This document shows positions 18,820-28,632 of a DNA stretch of 64,000 nucleotides, piece by piece. The stretch comes from Acinetobacter cumulans. Its GTDB lineage: Bacteria > Pseudomonadota > Gammaproteobacteria > Pseudomonadales > Moraxellaceae. Made by a program: the position numbers and the translations under genes. Under the pieces are notes generated by a model that had not been told where the DNA came from, did no database searches, and saw only the letters and a program-made list of their open reading frames with translations. The first letter of the stretch is position 1. Each line of letters opens with the position of its first letter. The stretch lies in assembly GCF_003024525.3 (NCBI RefSeq), contig NZ_CP035934.2, forward strand, positions 2,728,001 to 2,792,000, in the 5' to 3' direction.

Positions 18820-18860
18820 AGCAAACTCGAAAATATCAATTCAATAAAGCGAGTATAAAC

Positions 18861-19196
18861 TTAAAATGATGATTCATTATTTTCCAAATCGACCAACAAT
18901 GTAGCTTTATAGCCTTTCGCCCAATGGGTTTTAAACTGCTTATGCATGGCATCAATGGGAAAACTGCTTTCTCGCCCAATTTGCTGTGCCTTAGCAATAT
19001 CTTCTGCGCGCATATAAGCAATCAAATAATCTTTACCCTCTAAGGCTACGTGAAACCATGATTCAACAAAAACGCCTTCAGCCTGAAGTGTTTCAATTGC
19101 CTCCGCTTTACGTGCTGTTAATTCTGTTTTCCATGCATCTACGTTCGCCATGGCATCTGGCTTTAATTCGATAAGTACGGCGCCCACATCCATCAT
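18861..19196 (-). CDS. DUF6176 family protein
   Basis: A 111-residue soluble protein with the pattern ELKPDAMANVDAWKTELTARKAEA, then FVESWFHVALEGKDYLIAYMRAED and HKQFKTHW, which I associate with DUF6176, a small family related to dimeric ferredoxin-like (ABM-type) folds. No function is known. It is just upstream of the BioH-like gene (41 bp) on the same strand but no biotin role is implied. There is no signal peptide or membrane segment. Confidence 0.6.
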   Translation of the reverse strand: MMDVGAVLIELKPDAMANVDAWKTELTARKAEAIETLQAEGVFVESWFHVALEGKDYLIAYMRAEDIAKAQQIGRESSFPIDAMHKQFKTHWAKGYKATLLVDLENNESSF

Positions 19197-19324
19197 ACAA
19201 TGACTTTTATTTTTAAATAATTCGTACTCAGTTTATGCAACTCTTATGCGATTGCAAATGATCGCAACGCAGTTCATCTAAAATTTGTTAAGATCAAAAT
19301 ACATCCATATTAGGGACGCTGTAT

Positions 19325-19888
19325 ATGCATATTTTCCAGCCCGTTTTTCTGAGCTTAGTCGCCGTATGCACGACCGTAGTAAATATAAGTACGCATGCTG
19401 AAAATCCACTCTTGGGCGCAGCAGAACAGAAGCAATGGGTGGGAAAACCCGCGCCAGCGTTTAAACTTCAAGATCAAAACGGCAAATGGCATGAACTTAG
19501 CCAATACAAGGGCAAATGGCTGGTGCTGTATTTTTACCCTAAGGATGATTCGCCTGGCTGTACTCAAGAAGCCAACCAATTCAAAACCTTATATCCACAA
19601 TTTTTAAAAAATAATGCCGTGGTGTTAGGTGTGAGTCTTGATGATGTCGCATCGCATCAAAAGTTTTCTGAAAAACTCGGACTTAACTTTCCTATTTTGG
19701 CAGACAGCAACCATCAGCTGGCCAATCAATTTGGCATTGTCCGTAATCTTGGGATTATCAAAATCGCAAAAAGGGAAACGTTTTTGGTCGACCCTAATGG
19801 CATGATTGTTTATCACTACAGCAGTGTAAATACCCAAACCCATGCCAAACAAGTCTTGGCAGATATTCAAAAATTTTCTAAAAAATAA
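19325..19888 (+). CDS. exported Bcp/PrxQ-type peroxiredoxin, 1-Cys form
   Basis: A 187-residue thiol peroxidase with an N-terminal hydrophobic segment (about residues 5-22) that looks like a Sec signal, so it probably acts in the periplasm. The peroxidatic cysteine is C79 in YPKDDSPGCTQEANQF. In E. coli Bcp the resolving cysteine lies five residues later; here that residue is Asn, and there is no other cysteine in the mature part, so it must use an external thiol. The conserved FLVDPNGMIVYHY follows. It is convergent with the ferritin gene. Confidence 0.83.
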   Translation: MHIFQPVFLSLVAVCTTVVNISTHAENPLLGAAEQKQWVGKPAPAFKLQDQNGKWHELSQYKGKWLVLYFYPKDDSPGCTQEANQFKTLYPQFLKNNAVVLGVSLDDVASHQKFSEKLGLNFPILADSNHQLANQFGIVRNLGIIKIAKRETFLVDPNGMIVYHYSSVNTQTHAKQVLADIQKFSKK

Positions 19889-19922
19889 GAATTAGCCGCG
19901 TCCCTGCAAAACAGCAGAACAC

Positions 19923-19958
19923 AAAAAAGCCTTTAGATTTTCATCCAAAGGCTTTTTA
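19923..19958. terminator. bidirectional terminator between peroxiredoxin and ferritin genes
   Basis: AAAAAGCCTTT and AAAGGCTTTTT flank a 14-base loop, with T tracts on both strands. Confidence 0.85.
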
Positions 19959-20010
19959 TTTCATCTTATCCCAACAGTTCCCTCATGGAGAATGCTGGAA
20001 TGAAGCAATC

Positions 20011-20475
20011 TTACATTTGTGATTGAATATAGTTTTGTAGGCCAATCAACTCAATTAAACGTAATTGTTTTTCCAGCCAATAGGTATGATCTTCTTCTGT
20101 ATCAGACATTTGCTGGCGAAGCATATCACGGGTAATGTAATCGCCCTTTTCTTCACAAAGCTTCACGCCTTTTGCGAGTTTGTCACGTACTGCATATTCA
20201 AGTGCTAAATCAGCTTTTAAGCAAGAAATGACATCAGTACCGATCTCTAAATCATCTTGCTTCATGTTTGGCGTGCCTTCAAGGAACAAAACACGGCGGA
20301 TGATCGCATCAGCATGCTGTGCTTCTTCCTGCATTTCATGATCAATGCGTTCAAAAATTTTGCTCAAACCCCAGTCTTCATACATACGGGAATGAATCAG
20401 GTATTGATCACGAGCAGCCAGTTCGCCGCCGATCAGCATATTTAAGTAGTCTACGACTTCTGGATTGCCACGCAT
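20011..20475 (-). CDS. bfr: bacterioferritin-family iron storage protein lacking the haem-ligand Met
   Basis: A 154-residue four-helix ferritin. The diiron ligands are present: E18, E51, H54, E93, E127 and H130. At position 52, where E. coli Bfr has the haem-ligating methionine, this protein has Ala (sequence EEAQHAD). It matches the Pseudomonas protein first called BfrA and later FtnA, so it is probably a haem-free cage or forms mixed cages. The ATG at 20475 follows GGAG and matches the family N-terminus [12 protein letters not shown]. It stores iron as ferric mineral in the cytoplasm. Confidence 0.88.
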   Translation of the reverse strand: MRGNPEVVDYLNMLIGGELAARDQYLIHSRMYEDWGLSKIFERIDHEMQEEAQHADAIIRRVLFLEGTPNMKQDDLEIGTDVISCLKADLALEYAVRDKLAKGVKLCEEKGDYITRDMLRQQMSDTEEDHTYWLEKQLRLIELIGLQNYIQSQM

Positions 20476-20847
20476 ATTAAAACTCCATACCCTTTTCAAA
20501 TATTATGGACAACTTTATCTATCTTTGCAAAATCTAAAATGTGTAAGTTTATGATTTATATATATTTTAAATGATAAGCATACGCATTTGCAGTTCAATT
20601 CCGCTTAATTTTCACATAAAAAATAAGAACTTGTGCAAATTTTAACAGCCTGTACAAGCTGATTGTTCAAAAAATAAGTGCCGATTAATTTTGTAACTAT
20701 TCACAATGCTTCTTATTTAGCGCAAACATCAGCTGACTGATTCAACACATCACACTTGAATTACTGCGCGTATATACAGAGAACACGGTACTGATGCCTA
20801 ATGTATGGCAATCAAAGACAAGATGAAAATTTCCAGCACAGACAGGC
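20476..20847. other. intergenic stretch between bfr and rlmF
   Basis: 372 bp without a supported gene. The part next to bfr is very AT-rich and holds the ferritin promoter region. It includes ATGATAAGCATACGCAT, which resembles one half of a Fur box but is too imperfect to call. No terminator for rlmF could be recognised. Confidence 0.4.
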
Positions 20848-21822
20848 TTAAGCTGAAGTCCAGCGTGCATTCTTCCACGCTTGCTGCTGTTTTGAATCTA
20901 AAAAAGTCCAAGCGACAAAACGGCTTTCTTTTTGTCCTTGCGTCATTTTTATGGTTTTCACATCCACTGCGCCACTCTTCGCTAAAGCTTTTAAGAGCAC
21001 TGGCAATGTTGTTTTCTTGGAAACCAGCGTACTAAACCAAAGGCATTGCTCAGCAAACTGAATGCTCTCTTGCACCATTTGGCAGACAAATCGTTCTTCG
21101 CCGCCATCACACCAGAGTTCGTTCTTTTGACCGCCAAAGTTTAGCACCACCTTAGTCCGATCAACTGGCTTGCCTAGCTTTCTTAATTTTTGAGTTGCGG
21201 TCGCGTTGGCTTCATCTTGTGAGGCATGAAATGGCGGATTACACATGGTCAAATCAAATCGATCTGAAGGTTTAATCACACCATTGAAGATATTGCTCGC
21301 TTTTTTCTGTAATCGAATCTGAATGCCTTTACGCAGATTCGGATTGGCCTCCACAATAAATTGAGCACTTTTAACTGATGCAGAGTGAATATCTGAGCCG
21401 ACAAATTTCCAGCCATAGCTGCGATGACCAATGATCGGATAAATACAGTTCGCGCCAACGCCAATATCTAAGACTTGAACGGCGTGTCCTGTTGGAATTT
21501 GCCCCTTGTTGTTGGCACTCAACAAGTCAGCCAAATAGTGGATATAGTCTGCTCGCCCCGGAATAGGCGGGCAAAGAAAATCTTTGGGAATATCCCAATA
21601 TTGAATGCCATAAAAATGTTTGAGCAATGCTTTATTGAGCATTTTCACAGCATTTGGATCAGAAAAATCTACCGATAGATCGTTATATTTATTTGGACTG
21701 ACAAAAGGTGCAAGTTCCGAACAGCTCTGGTTTAGCTGAGGAAAATCGTAACGACTGCGATGCAGATTTCGTGCATGTAATTCCGATTTTTGCTGCGGAA
21801 AAGATTTCTTTGCTTGCGCCAT
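20848..21822 (-). CDS. rlmF: 23S rRNA (adenine(1618)-N(6))-methyltransferase
   Basis: RlmF methylates A1618 of 23S rRNA. Family features: HARNLHRSRYDFPQL near the N-terminus, FVSPNKYNDLSVDFSDP, SAM motif VLDIGVGANCIYPIIG, and the N6-methyltransferase catalytic motif CNPPFHAS. The frame opens further upstream (to 21918) but the ATG at 21822 gives the family-like start MAQAKKSFPQQKSELHARN, 324 residues; ribosome binding sites are weak at both. Confidence 0.9.
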   Translation of the reverse strand: MAQAKKSFPQQKSELHARNLHRSRYDFPQLNQSCSELAPFVSPNKYNDLSVDFSDPNAVKMLNKALLKHFYGIQYWDIPKDFLCPPIPGRADYIHYLADLLSANNKGQIPTGHAVQVLDIGVGANCIYPIIGHRSYGWKFVGSDIHSASVKSAQFIVEANPNLRKGIQIRLQKKASNIFNGVIKPSDRFDLTMCNPPFHASQDEANATATQKLRKLGKPVDRTKVVLNFGGQKNELWCDGGEERFVCQMVQESIQFAEQCLWFSTLVSKKTTLPVLLKALAKSGAVDVKTIKMTQGQKESRFVAWTFLDSKQQQAWKNARWTSA

Positions 21823-22264
21823 GTGTATGCCAATATTCAACGGGAGAACAGAATCAACTGATAAGGCAGGGTCTATACCTGCAAATGAATCGATATTGTA
21901 CGTGAATTTAACGCTCAATGACGCCCCAAACCTCTTATTTGTTTATCTGCAAATCAATAACCACGTAAACATCTATTCTTCTTTAATCTGGACATTTTTG
22001 GTTGCTATAGCATTAAATTCCATTAAACAAAACCGTGGAACATTGATTAAATAGTGATCATGGAATACGAAGAATCAACAAAAAAGCCCAATCAGTGATG
22101 ATAGGGCTTTTTACACCAACATAAGGCAATGATTTATATTAAATAAAAATAGTATTTAGTATAACTTGCATTATGTTAATTTTAGAATAAATTAAGAATT
22201 ATCCAATTGAAATTAAAAAAAATATATATTTATAATTAAATGAACATCCAAGTTAAGAACTAAA
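21823..22264. other. intergenic stretch upstream of rlmF with a terminator-like hairpin
   Basis: 442 bp without a supported gene. It contains one symmetric terminator-like hairpin (22080-22112, AAAAAGCCC / GGGCTTTTT). The rest, especially 22130-22260, is extremely AT-rich and probably provides promoters for rlmF and the following small gene. Confidence 0.5.
22080..22112. terminator. terminator-like hairpin
   Basis: AAAAAGCCC and GGGCTTTTT separated by a short loop. It is symmetric; no adjacent gene on either strand clearly ends here, which suggests a gene was lost or rearranged in this patch. Confidence 0.65.
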
Positions 22265-22636
22265 ATGATAAGAGACGATTTAAAAAAATATCCTAAAGCA
22301 ATATGGGTACATTTTTATAAAAACCGTATAAGTTTGATGGCAGAGAATGGCATAGTCAAAGCAACTGAAATTCCTAAATCACCTTATGATCACCCAAGAA
22401 TGATTTTGGCAGATTTTGAAAACGCTACAACAACATTAAAAGCTTTAATGAGACACCATTCTAACGGTTTATCTTTTTTCAAGTTTACAGCTCCTATTAC
22501 GATTGTCCAAATAATGGAGCCGATACAAGGTAGTTTAACTAAGATTGAAATACGAGCTTTTAAGGAGTTATTTTTTAATACTGGTGCAAGAGAAGTAAAG
22601 CTATATGACCTTGATGGAAATTCTATTGAAGAATAA
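22265..22636 (+). CDS. orphan MreB-like mini-protein
   Basis: A 123-residue protein with no enzyme motif. From about residue 45 it follows part of the MreB actin fold: LADFENATTTLKALMRHHSN corresponds to the MreB stretch with ADF..T..ML...I...HSN, and IEIRAFKELFFNTGAREVKL to MreB VERRAIRESAxGAGAREVFL. The ATP-binding phosphate loops and the rest of actin are missing, so it cannot polymerise as MreB does. The gene is AT-rich and lies 45 bp from an IS end. Similarity is my reading, not a search result. Confidence 0.55.
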   Translation: MIRDDLKKYPKAIWVHFYKNRISLMAENGIVKATEIPKSPYDHPRMILADFENATTTLKALMRHHSNGLSFFKFTAPITIVQIMEPIQGSLTKIEIRAFKELFFNTGAREVKLYDLDGNSIEE

Positions 22637-22681
22637 TTTTAAAGCCCCATTTAACATAATGGCTGTTATACGAAACGCATT

Positions 22682-24162
22682 TGTTAGAACCCATTTAAAG
22701 TGTCTATATTCTCACCAATAAAAATGTCTAGTTTATGATGGTTTTTATCACCATGGACTGGATATAAATATAGATGCTGATCACTATGTCTGACAAAGAA
22801 ATTCAACGGCTTGCAGTTCTGCAAGACGTTCGAGATCATCGTATTACCCAGGTCCGTGCTGCTGAAATCCTAAATCTTTCCACCCGTCAAATTACCCGGT
22901 TATTGCAGAAGCTCAATCAAGATGGTGTCTCAGGTATGGCACATGCCAGTCGTGGTCAACCTGGCCATCGTCGCCATGATGACTTGTTAAAATCAAAGTG
23001 CCTTTCCATTATTGCTGAACATTTGCTGGGCTTTGGACCCACCTTGGCGCATGAGAAGCTCAGCAGCATGTTTGACCTGAATATCCCGGTAGAAACGCTT
23101 CGGCGCTGGATGACGGCCAATGACCTGTGGATTCCGCGATCCAAGCGCCTGAAGCGTCCATATCAGCCACGTTATAACCGGGATTGCTTCGGTGAACTGA
23201 TCCAAATTGATGGCTCATATCACGACTGGTTTGAAGGACGAGCAGCCAAATGCTGCTTGTTGGTTTATATCGATGATGCCACTGGAAAGCTGTTGCATCT
23301 GCGCTTTTGTGAGGCTGAAACCACCTTTGACTATATGCTTTCCACCCGAGCCTACATTGAGCAATACGGTAAGCCGCTGGCCTTTTACAGCGACAAACAT
23401 TCGGTATTCAGAGTGAACCAGAAATCCAGTCAGGACAGCCAGATCACGCAATTTGGCCGGATTCTGAATGAGTTAAACATTGATATTATCTTTGCCAACT
23501 CACCACAGGCCAAAGGTCGTGTGGAACGTGCCAACAGGACACTTCAGGATCGTCTGATCAAGGAGATGCGCCTGGAAGGCATCGGTTCGATTGCAGAGGC
23601 CAATATATGGTTACCCTGCTTTATTGAGCAGTTCAATCAGAAGTTCGCCAAATGTGCGCGAAACTCAAAGAACCTGCATCGGCCATTAAGCGAATCTGAT
23701 CTTGAACTGGATGATATTTTTACCTGGCAGGAACCGCGTAAGGTCACCAAGAATCTGACCCTGACCTATGACAAGTGTATTTATATGCTTGAACCGACAG
23801 AGCTGAATCATAAGCTTGTTGGGCTATACATTTCATTTCTGGAGTACCCGGATGGTACTGTGGCAATCATGCATGAAGGACGGAAGATCAACTATAGCGT
23901 CTTCAATAAACTGGCTGGACTGCAGCAAAATGCAGTGGTTGAGAATAAAAGATTAGGCTCGGTTCTGGCCCATATCCAGCAGCAACATGAGGAGTTGGAG
24001 AAACAGAATAAACGTTCCCGTCTCAAGAAAAGTATGCCGAGTCGTAAAGCTCAGAAAGCTGTTATTGAACAAAGATATTTAAATCCTGTTCTTGACTCTT
24101 GCAGTTAAAAACAGGACATTTTAAATGGTTTATCGCATAGACATTTTAATTGGTGAATAGCA
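22682..24162 (+). mobile_element. insertion sequence of the IS1202-like (ISNCY) group
   Basis: About 1481 bp, with one transposase gene and imperfect terminal inverted repeats about 54 bp long. The left end reads TGTTAGAACCCATTTAAAG and the right end, on the opposite strand, TGCTATTCACCAATTAAAA. Each end carries two copies of a motif like ACCAATTAAAATGTCTA. I could not find a target duplication. The transposase region is visibly more GC-rich than its AT-rich surroundings, a sign of acquisition. Confidence 0.75.
22774..24108 (+). CDS. ISNCY/IS1202-type DDE transposase
   Basis: A 444-residue transposase. An N-terminal helix-turn-helix (about residues 8-48, VRAAEILNLSTRQITRLLQKL) precedes a second DNA-binding region and an RNase H-like catalytic core with D146 (LIQIDGSYHDW), D207 (AFYSDKHSVF) and E251 (QAKGRVERANRTL). 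The C-terminal ~100 residues are basic and coiled. The frame is intact, so the element may be active. A second ATG four codons in is an equally good start. Confidence 0.88.
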   Translation: MLITMSDKEIQRLAVLQDVRDHRITQVRAAEILNLSTRQITRLLQKLNQDGVSGMAHASRGQPGHRRHDDLLKSKCLSIIAEHLLGFGPTLAHEKLSSMFDLNIPVETLRRWMTANDLWIPRSKRLKRPYQPRYNRDCFGELIQIDGSYHDWFEGRAAKCCLLVYIDDATGKLLHLRFCEAETTFDYMLSTRAYIEQYGKPLAFYSDKHSVFRVNQKSSQDSQITQFGRILNELNIDIIFANSPQAKGRVERANRTLQDRLIKEMRLEGIGSIAEANIWLPCFIEQFNQKFAKCARNSKNLHRPLSESDLELDDIFTWQEPRKVTKNLTLTYDKCIYMLEPTELNHKLVGLYISFLEYPDGTVAIMHEGRKINYSVFNKLAGLQQNAVVENKRLGSVLAHIQQQHEELEKQNKRSRLKKSMPSRKAQKAVIEQRYLNPVLDSCS

Positions 24163-24466
24163 GAAGAAGCCCAGACCTAAGATCTAGGCTTTAAGTTAAA
24201 GCTCACAAGTTAGATATGACTCTTTGTCCATTTATTTATGAGATTTTGCGCCCACGATACTAAGAATTTGCATCTATCCAACACTCACCCCATTTTCGTG
24301 TTTTTAAAATCGATTAATAATCACTTTTACAGCATACACATGCATTTTCCGCTGAATTTAGTGCGCATTAAACCCAATCATCAACATATATTTTTTCAAA
24401 TCAATCAAAGACAAAACTAAATATTCTCAATATGATAAAAAAATAAGCCCATGAAAGTTGAAGAAT
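24109..24466. other. right IS end and spacer before the reductase gene
   Basis: 358 bp. The first 54 bp are the IS right end. 24164-24195 holds an imperfect stem (AAGCCCAGACCT / AGATCTAGGCTT) that could terminate minus-strand transcription. The rest is AT-rich with no gene I can support. Confidence 0.4.
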
Positions 24467-25528
24467 GTGAATACCAATACAACATCGATACTCGTTACAG
24501 GCGCCACTGGCTATATTGCCAGCTGGGTCATTAAAAATCTGCTTGAACAAGGACATACAGTTCACGCCACCGTACGTGATCTGAATAAGAAAAAAAGCTT
24601 TGCTCACTTAGAAAATATCGCAAACCAAAGCGCTGGCACACTCAAACTGTTTCAAGCCAATTTACTTACACCGCATGCCTTTGATGAAGCCATGCAAGGC
24701 TGTGAAATTGTGTTGCACATGGCCTCACCTTTTGTGGTGACCAATTATAAAGATGCGGTAAAAGACATTATTGAGCCTGCGGTAATAGGCACAGAAAATG
24801 TCCTAAACAGCGTAAACCAAACAGAATCTGTAAAACGTGTGGTGGTAACCTCCAGTATTGCCTCTACTTATGGCGATGCGATCGACATTAAGCAAACGGC
24901 AAATAATCAATTTGATGAGTCTCACTGGAATACCACCAGCTCCGAAACCCATCAACCCTATCCATACTCAAAAGTCATGGCGGAGCGCAAAGCGTGGGAT
25001 ATGCAAAAAGCGCAAAACCGCTGGGAACTGGTTTGTGTCAACCCAGCGCTTGTGCTCGGCCCTTCACTGACAGCAATGACCAAGTCTGGCAGCGTTGAAG
25101 TGCTAGAGCAATTTGCCAACGGCATGACCCTCGCCGGTGTACCGCCGATGTGGAATGGCATTGTCGATGTTCGTGATGTTGCCGATGCTCACTTGCAGGC
25201 AGCTTTTAACCCAAATGCAAAAGGCCGTTATATCATCAGTGGTGGCTCACTCAGCCTGCTGGAAATGGGTAAAATTCTGCGCCAAAACTTCGGCCCTAAA
25301 TTCCCCTTCCCGCGCAATCAGTTGCCTAAAGCTGCATTTAAATTGTTTGGCCCATTGGCTGGTTTTTCCAAATCTTTTGTTGAACTCAATATGGGTTATC
25401 CTATCTACTTTAATGCGTCTAAGAGCCAAGCCAAATTGGGCATTCAATATCGCAATATTGAAAACAGCTTAGTTGAGCATTTCCAGCAGCTGCTGGATGA
25501 CGGTGTTGTGAAAAAATACATCCCTTAA
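24467..25528 (+). CDS. NAD(P)-dependent reductase, dihydroflavonol-4-reductase-like extended SDR
   Basis: About 353 residues. The Rossmann motif VTGATGYIASWV lies near the N-terminus; the catalytic YxxxK is YPYSKVMAE, and VVTSSIAS supplies the serine. This subgroup reduces ketones or aldehydes with NADPH; the physiological substrate cannot be told. The start is uncertain: a GTG at 24467 was chosen, a TTG at 24458 is possible, and the ATG at 24451 is in another frame. It is a single gene with a strong terminator. Confidence 0.8.
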   Translation: MNTNTTSILVTGATGYIASWVIKNLLEQGHTVHATVRDLNKKKSFAHLENIANQSAGTLKLFQANLLTPHAFDEAMQGCEIVLHMASPFVVTNYKDAVKDIIEPAVIGTENVLNSVNQTESVKRVVVTSSIASTYGDAIDIKQTANNQFDESHWNTTSSETHQPYPYSKVMAERKAWDMQKAQNRWELVCVNPALVLGPSLTAMTKSGSVEVLEQFANGMTLAGVPPMWNGIVDVRDVADAHLQAAFNPNAKGRYIISGGSLSLLEMGKILRQNFGPKFPFPRNQLPKAAFKLFGPLAGFSKSFVELNMGYPIYFNASKSQAKLGIQYRNIENSLVEHFQQLLDDGVVKKYIP

Positions 25529-25536
25529 CAGATCAT

Positions 25537-25563
25537 AAAAAAACCGCCCTAGGGCGGTTTTTT
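25537..25563. terminator. bidirectional terminator between the reductase gene and ligA
   Basis: AAAAAACCGCCCT / AGGGCGGTTTTTT, a perfect palindrome between converging genes. Confidence 0.9.
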
Positions 25564-25575
25564 CAGCTTTGCAAA

Positions 25576-27655
<2,080 letters not shown>

Positions 27656-27704
27656 ATTCTATCACTGATCTATATTATAAAAATCAGCGTGACCCGTTGC
27701 AATC

Positions 27705-28631
27705 CTAAGCTTCTACCGCTTGCCCTAAGCGATAATCAATGGCTTGATGACGCCAATGTTCACGTAGCTGCGGTGTAAATTCCTGATTGTTTTGATCATA
27801 AACCGTACCTGCAATTTCACGTGCAATCAGACGCGAAATACTGTCCATGGTATCAAAGGCGTTTTGCACATCGCTATGTGGTAATGCTAAGAAGAAGGCC
27901 AAACCTTTCACTTGCTCAGTCGATAATGTTTCTAAATCAAAACCTGCCGCCGCACCATCATTACCAATTTGCAATACTGAGAACAATAACTTGCTATCGT
28001 CTTCACTATAACGATGGAAACATGCCATTTCACCAAAACGTAAACCATATTTCATCAGCACTTTCAGGGTTTTTTCACCTGATAATGCACGACTATCTGA
28101 ATAGACATTCAAAGCAATATACGTTTCTGCTGTAGCCAAAGCACTTTCTTCATCCACCAACTTTTGCTCATGCAAATGTGCATCAAGAATATTACTTTCA
28201 TCTTCAAATTCAGAAATTTCAGCTTTTTCAATGTGATTCAAGCTCAGCTCTGAAGGTTTTTCCTCGGCCTTCACCGCTTCAGCAATTACCGCCGTACTCA
28301 CCGTCACTTCACGTACGGTTTGAACGTCGGCATTTTCAGCTTTTTCAACATTCGCATCATTTGTAGCGCTTTCTGTAACAGGTTCTGGCTGTGCTTCTTT
28401 GGCTTCAGTAGGTTCAGCTTCAGCTAAAACTGGCTCTTTACGCACTTCTGCTTCCGTTTGCAATTGCTCACGAACATGACGTGGAATCACAGGTTGCTGC
28501 GAGTCAGGATGAATATGTAAATCCGTTTCCAACGAAGGTGATACTTCTGCTGGCTTTTTCAGCAATAATCGAATGCCCAGTAGCATAATAACCACTGCAA
28601 CAACAATCCCAAGGATTGTGGTAATTTCCAT
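27705..28631 (-). CDS. zipA: cell division protein ZipA
   Basis: An inner-membrane FtsZ anchor. The 308-residue protein has an N-terminal transmembrane helix (about residues 3-24), an acidic, Ala/Glu/Val-rich linker to about residue 165, and a C-terminal ZipA domain that binds the FtsZ tail (KVLMKYGLRFGEMACFHRY, then LALPHSDVQNAFDTM). The ATG at 28631 follows GGAG and starts one base after the smc stop codon, so the two are co-translated. The order smc-zipA-ligA is conserved in Acinetobacter and Pseudomonas. Confidence 0.9.
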   Translation of the reverse strand: MEITTILGIVVAVVIMLLGIRLLLKKPAEVSPSLETDLHIHPDSQQPVIPRHVREQLQTEAEVRKEPVLAEAEPTEAKEAQPEPVTESATNDANVEKAENADVQTVREVTVSTAVIAEAVKAEEKPSELSLNHIEKAEISEFEDESNILDAHLHEQKLVDEESALATAETYIALNVYSDSRALSGEKTLKVLMKYGLRFGEMACFHRYSEDDSKLLFSVLQIGNDGAAAGFDLETLSTEQVKGLAFFLALPHSDVQNAFDTMDSISRLIAREIAGTVYDQNNQEFTPQLREHWRHQAIDYRLGQAVEA

Positions 28632-28632
28632 A

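Noticed and set aside
24164..24195. Imperfect stem after the IS right end as a firm terminator
   Set aside because: No gene on the minus strand is seen to end there and the stem has mismatches, so it is only noted in the spacer entry.
24238..24420. A 60-residue frame between the IS and the reductase gene
   Set aside because: AT-rich, no ribosome binding site and no recognisable sequence; more likely chance.
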